Shown here piece by piece: positions 9,486 through 13,552 of a stretch of DNA of 13,552 nt. A program made the translations under genes and the position numbers. Every line of letters begins with the position of its first letter. Position 1 is the first letter of the stretch. The notes under the pieces were generated by a model. It worked only from the letters and a program-made list of their open reading frames with translations. It made no database searches and was not told the origin of the DNA. Source of the DNA: Isohypsibius dastychi (taxonomy: Eukaryota; Tardigrada; Eutardigrada; Parachela; Isohypsibiidae); NCBI GenBank assembly GCA_034696485.1, contig JAQIWT010000944.1, positions 1 to 13,552 on the forward strand, read 5' to 3'.

Positions 9486-9515
9486 CAGGCCGCCCGGGCC
9501 GGGGACGACGTCGTG
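9486..9515. other. GC-rich patch with palindromes in AT-leaning DNA
   Basis: A run of about 30 nt is dominated by G, C and CpG, and contains the palindromes GCCCGGGC (9492-9499) and ACGACGTCGT (9505-9514). The flanks on both sides are AT-rich. It might be a regulatory site cluster, or part of a short coding remnant on either strand. Confidence 0.5.
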
Positions 9516-9530
9516 CCATCCACAATTTCA

Positions 9531-9600
9531 AATCTGTTCTTTCTTTCATCTACATCTGTATTCTTTCATCTGTTCGTTCTTTCATCTTTTTTCATCTGTA
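9531..9600. repeat. Degenerate tandem array of TTCTTTCATCTG-type units
   Basis: TCATCT occurs four times, with a related ACATCTG copy, in about 70 nt. The copies are separated by TTCTTT or GTTC-type spacers of varying length, forming a pyrimidine-rich imperfect array. Expansion by slippage is the simplest explanation. It also creates a purine-rich strand of AGATGA repeats. Confidence 0.7.
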
Positions 9601-11225
9601 CAATACATCAAAATCAAAGGGAGGAACACAGATTTAGATTTGGTCGTTTTTTGTTTGACTGTCGCTCTTAAACTTTTTGATGAAAGTGGTGGTTCTTTTA
9701 TCTTCATCCGGCATCCAGATAAAAGTCTGCAAAATAAAACTTGTTACTAAATAAGAAAAAAACAAATTGTGCATCGATTATTTGGAATGGGCTGGGTCCT
9801 TTTTGATGCGAAGAGACAGCGGGTCAAACAAGGTTAAGAAAATATGCTTGATCATAATTATCCCGGGGAGAAAGAGAATAATGTGGAAATGGACACGAAA
9901 GCCATACTTGTACAATAAGTTTGTCGATTGAAAAAGTGCTGATCTGAGGGCATATTGAAAGCGTTAACATGTAATTCATCCGTTTAAACAACCAATTAGC
10001 AGGCGAGCGCGCCTCTGTTTGAGTTTGATCCAATCAGTCAAGAAGAGAGAAGGGAGAGAGATGAGAGCGCCCGTTTGCGAATAGAAAAATGACCTAAACA
10101 GAACGTGATAGTTTCAACGAGTCCCGCGAACATTTCGTCATGAATTATTAATCCACCAAGAGCGGATCGGATTTCCTGCATTGAATTGAGCTTATGGCCG
10201 AGAAAAGGCGCGAAAATGTGTTGACTTTATTAACAAGCCACTTTATCCGGTCAATAACATATTCGCATTTCCCACCAAATTGACAAAAAAGAAGCGGAGC
10301 TGTTTGTTGGTGACCTTTTTGGTGAAGCGTCGAGACCAAGTAGAGAGTCGATGTAAAACCTGACTGATAAACCTTGATCGTCTTTGAGATGAGTTGCTTG
10401 AATAAGGAAACGAGTTTAAGGCGATTGTTGAATAGATTTTGAAAATGTAAAGTCGGGGGGCTGTTGATGTTAACATTAATGAAAGTAATGTTGAAAAACA
10501 TTAGTCTTTGTTGATGTGGTTGATTCATTTGAAAAGGCAGCTGAGGAATGATGAGCAAACATTCTCTGGATAAACATTCAATATAACTCCACTTTGTCGT
10601 CAAGTTATGAATGGTTGAAAATAGAAAAGCCGCTTTTCAATGTCAATTGTTCAATCGCATTTGCTGCCTTTTGCAAATGCTCCACTTTTAAAAGGCACTG
10701 ACTATTTGAACTTACTTTGATTAAGCAGCGCTCTCTTTTATTCATTCTAGAAAAATGTACAACATCCATCCGTTCATCGCTCTGCTTCCTTTTCCTTATC
10801 CCCCCTCGAACCGCATTTCCATTCATTCAAATCCAGGCTTTACAATGTGCTGCATCAGGGCTGTCGGTGCTGGCTGATTCTCCACACTACTGTAGTAGAC
10901 GTGGATGTACGAAGTCAGAATCAACCGATTGTTGAGTCGTAGAATGTAGTGAGTTCTAGAAAAACAATGGAAAACACGAATGACCACAGCCTCGTGCGAA
11001 CGAACAAAATTTTCCTGCCGCTAAAGACAGAAAGTTTTTTATTCTGTGCTCTATTCTTAATACAGAATGGCGTTGAAAAGGGCATGAATCCGCCAGATGT
11101 TTTTGAAGGAGCATGGCGTGAGAATGATAGCAACACTGTACATTTAAGGGTAAAACTTGTCTGTCGATGGCTATCATGTAGTATCATAGGACGTTACCTT
11201 AGAATATGCGAAAACGTCCGTGCCA

Positions 11226-11237
11226 CCCCCCCCCCCC
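11226..11237. repeat. Poly-C homopolymer (12 nt)
   Basis: An uninterrupted run of 12 C on the plus strand lies within ACC...CTCCAG. It is the longest homopolymer of C or G in the window and is prone to length error in sequencing. Any open frame crossing it, such as the one at 10949-11320, is therefore unreliable. Confidence 0.9.
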
Positions 11238-12249
11238 TCCAGGCATTACTTTTCCAAGAGCGTCTTGCTCCAGGTTCAACACTTCTATTTGAAGTTCTTG
11301 TAAATGGCCTCAGAACCTGAAAATCATATTGTAATGGTTCCGGCCCTTAGGTGCTAACACGCAGGGGTGAGCTTTATCTTAACGGAGTGAACTCAAAGAA
11401 GCCAACTGATTCACACTGGAATGTTTCTTCTCCTTCTTAATAGAGTACTACCCATATCACTTTGACAAGCTAATTCCCAGTTCCTGGACGAATGAAGAGA
11501 AGACACGATGTGCCGTGATGTTTAACAGGAATGGAATCAAAGAGGCTGGGATAGCCCTCCGAGAGACGGCTGACTTGAACTACTCTGGGTGCTACACGAA
11601 GTATCTGCTTCTGAAGCATTCATAACAAAATGCAACAGGCTTTCGAACGGTCAACGGTACGGCATCACCAGATGTAGCTTTCTCGGACGTGGTTGGGTAT
11701 TGACATCGTCCATGTCGACATCCATCAGCAAGTGAATACTGCATCATTCAAGGTCTACGAAGACGAGAAGAGCACCAGTGACCTTCTTGACTGAGAGTTG
11801 ACTGGCCATGCCTTTGTGGTGCGACCAACTGCCAAGCAACGAGAGTTGCCAAGAGTCTACATTACCCAGCCTTCGTCCCGGTATCATATCAGTTGTTACG
11901 AGGTAGAGGATCATATATGCCTAGGTCTTTATGATCCGTCGACCTTATTACTTCATATATGTACCTATGCTTTTGTCGTTGCTTCCTGGCATCTGCTCTG
12001 CAATGTTCCGCACTATCTTTGACCCAAACCATACCACACCACACAGTCTGCGCTCCCCAGGTTTCACACTGGACCCCTTGCTTTATTTCAGACTCTTTCA
12101 GCTGGGCTCAAAACACCGGCCAACCACTGATTCGCTGGATGACTGAACCATCAACTCTCCGTAAATGATAATTTTCCTCATTCTACTTTTTCTTGATTGA
12201 ATCGTCTTCCATTATTGTATTTGGTTGGTAGACGTGATTACTTCATGGG

Positions 12250-12351
12250 TCATTTGTGAGCGCCATCTACTTCTTGCACGAACCTTTGGACATCGTTTTG
12301 CACAAACTGTCGAACTGCCTCTGTTTTACTACTAGAACGCTCATCAGCCAT
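12250..12351 (-). other. Small ORF, 33 aa, charged and helical in character
   Basis: On the minus strand an ATG at 12351 opens a 33-codon frame beginning MADERSSSKTEAVRQF and ending GAHK before TGA. The middle (VRQFVQNDVQRFVQEV) has hydrophobic residues spaced to form an amphipathic helix. Start context is CCGAATGG. It lies opposite the candidate decayed region. It could be the start of a broken gag-like or other gene, a microprotein, or chance. No family is recognised. Confidence 0.18.
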
Positions 12352-12709
12352 TCGGATTATTGTTTACCTTGTCCCATCTAAGGCTCCAGGCTCGTGACAG
12401 AACTTCGGATACCGCCCACACTATCTGCACAGCCATACTCTGAAGTGACAGCCAGCTAAAAGGTCATCTATCTCCGGGGCGCCTTTAATTCAGATGAAGC
12501 ATCTTATTGCTTAACGCTGTGTGAGAGCCTCCCAAGAGTCCTAACCCTTGATCGACAAGACCAAACTGTTTCAGATGCAAATTGGTAGGATACATGAGAA
12601 GCCAAACTGGCATTTTTCCGGGTGCAAGCCAATGCCACCGTATAGAACAGAATCTGGCATCACAGAACAGATGTTTGATGACGGCCAGTCTATGATGGTT
12701 GCGGTTTGA

Positions 12710-13552
12710 AGTCTGTTGGGTAGGAACCCTCTACCATAAAGTATGTAATACTTGACATTTGCTAGCCTTCGAAATTTCGTAAAGCGTCCGAATTTCCGAC
12801 CGTTCTCATGTGAGATTCAGGTGTAATGGATTGAGAAAGAAATTGTTGATGAGACAGGTGAAGCTGGTAAGTTTTGGATGCAGTAATGGTGGGAGAAATG
12901 GTCAAGTTTAGATGCATCATACCTTATGCTTACATTGGAAAGATCTCAGGTGTTTTTGAATGTGCACTGCTGTTCTTATCCTGAAAAGGTCACACAGTCC
13001 ATGTCAAGTCAGTTTTCATGTCATGCAGTGCTATCTCGTAGATTGAAGACTGAAATGATCGAACGCGTTTGGTACTACGGTAGGCTAGGTGACTGTTTGC
13101 TCAACTGCTTTTCTCAAATTCGATAAGCAAATTCACCATATCAGCGTATGCGTATGAGCTCGATCAAGTATCCGAACATCACACCAAGAAAGTTTTACGT
13201 ACTGTGTGACAGATATCATCACCCGTCTTCGTCTTCGTTTTCGTTAAGTCTTTTACCATTTCCACATCAACTTGTGATGTTTACCCATTGAGAAGCATGC
13301 ATACTAGTACTTGGAAAGAGTCACACATGTAGTTGTGTAGCCAAGGCTTGCACGCGACTCTTATGACACGGCACAATTTTCTGCGAGTTGCAGGAATTAC
13401 TTGTTCTGGTCAAACAAACTTGGATTCTTTCGACCTTGAAATTAAGACCAGAAGAGCTGAATTGTAATACATGAGGATGACCTTAAATGGATATCTTCTG
13501 CAGCCAGCTTTCCAGCAGGATATAAAAGGATATCACAAAGATGACAGTAGTA
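12710..13552. other. Noncoding right end, no identifiable feature
   Basis: The longest open frame here (12926-13126, 66 codons) has no recognisable motif. A CGTCTT/TTCGTT-rich stretch lies near 13217-13245 and two GGATAT words occur near the end. I see no splice-bounded exon, RNA gene or repeat with clear borders. Confidence 0.5.

Larger units (their letters stand above)
7617..10945. promoter_or_regulatory. Large goosecoid upstream noncoding region
   Basis: About 3.3 kb upstream of goosecoid holds no gene I can support. Open frames here (for example 10148-10603 minus, two overlapping frames, and 9313-9549 minus) have no domain, no conserved motif and no splice context. The region contains CT/CA microsatellites (7774-7802, 7869-7888), a TCATCT-type array (9531-9600), a CpG-rich patch (9486-9515) and an inverted GATTA/TAATC site (9286-9303). 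Its length next to a developmental regulator, in otherwise compact DNA, makes enhancer content plausible. That is inference from position only. Confidence 0.35.
11066..12709 (+). pseudogene. Possible decayed or unrecognised coding region (low confidence)
   Basis: Several short open segments share the plus strand but not a common frame. 11066-11149 is 28 codons, bounded by TTAATACAG and a GTAAAA donor. 11444-11622 is preceded by a pyrimidine tract and AATAG and ends TAA. 11699-12019 is interrupted by a TGA at 11792. A segment after TTTATTTCAG ends near 12168. 12460-12585 is 42 codons after a TAA, and 12581-12706 is 42 codons in another frame. They read like diverse, non-repetitive protein (for example SSWTNEEKTRC, KVIYLRGAFNSDEAS, EKPNWHFSGCKP), but I recognise no family. 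Open runs of this size are also expected by chance at this base composition. Options are a broken gene or mobile element, a real multi-exon gene with exons I misplaced, or noise. Confidence 0.22.

Noticed and set aside
5930-10154. Scattered single TAATCC/GGATTA words (5930, 6067, 8746, 10149) as Goosecoid sites
   Set aside because: A 6-mer counted on both strands is expected about six times in a window of this size, so single sites carry little weight.
10148-10603. 151-codon open frame on the minus strand, with a second frame overlapping on the same strand
   Set aside because: Two same-strand frames overlap for more than 200 nt and neither shows a known motif. The composition looks like translated AT-rich noncoding DNA.
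11202-11320. FKBP-like ending (APGSTLLFEV) in the frame at 10949-11320
   Set aside because: Ten residues resemble the last strand of FKBP domains, but the preceding sequence lacks the rest of the domain and the frame crosses a 12-C homopolymer.

Overview
The window is nuclear DNA from an animal (metazoan). Two multi-exon genes can be assembled by eye with GT-AG introns. Most introns are 57-332 nt and one is 548 nt. The noncoding DNA is AT-leaning, with CT microsatellites. Short introns and close spacing suggest a small-genome invertebrate, but I cannot name the phylum. I saw no bacterial operon signals, rRNA, tRNA or CRISPR array.

Layout. (1) 242-4245, + strand: a 13-exon septin of the SEPT6 group, 657 aa. 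It has a Ser-rich N-terminal extension of about 245 residues, a septin GTPase core with degenerate catalytic motifs, the septin unique element, and a C-terminal coiled coil. A perfect 10-bp hairpin lies upstream at 22-45. (2) 4246-6435: about 2.2 kb between convergent genes with no recognisable gene. It holds a 10-bp inverted repeat and a small hairpin. (3) 6436-7616, - strand: a 3-exon goosecoid homeobox gene, 228 aa. It has an N-terminal Groucho-binding-type motif, a K50 homeodomain interrupted by the ancestral 46/47 intron, and an acidic Ser-rich tail. (4) 7617 to about 10945: about 3.3 kb upstream of goosecoid with no supported coding sequence. This is a candidate cis-regulatory region, with CT tracts, a TCATCT-type array, a GC-rich patch and a homeodomain-like inverted site. 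(5) About 11066-12709: short open segments in several frames, some with plausible splice borders. They are broken by stops and match no family I recognise. They could be a decayed gene or mobile element, an unknown multi-exon gene, or chance. (6) 12710-13552: nothing identifiable.

The septin and goosecoid genes are convergent (tail to tail). Nothing in the sequence suggests they act together: one is a filament-forming cytoskeletal GTPase-fold protein, the other a developmental transcription factor. The clearest biology here is the elongated, motif-degenerate septin, with a possible internal start that would give a normal-length protein. No new multi-gene system is evident.
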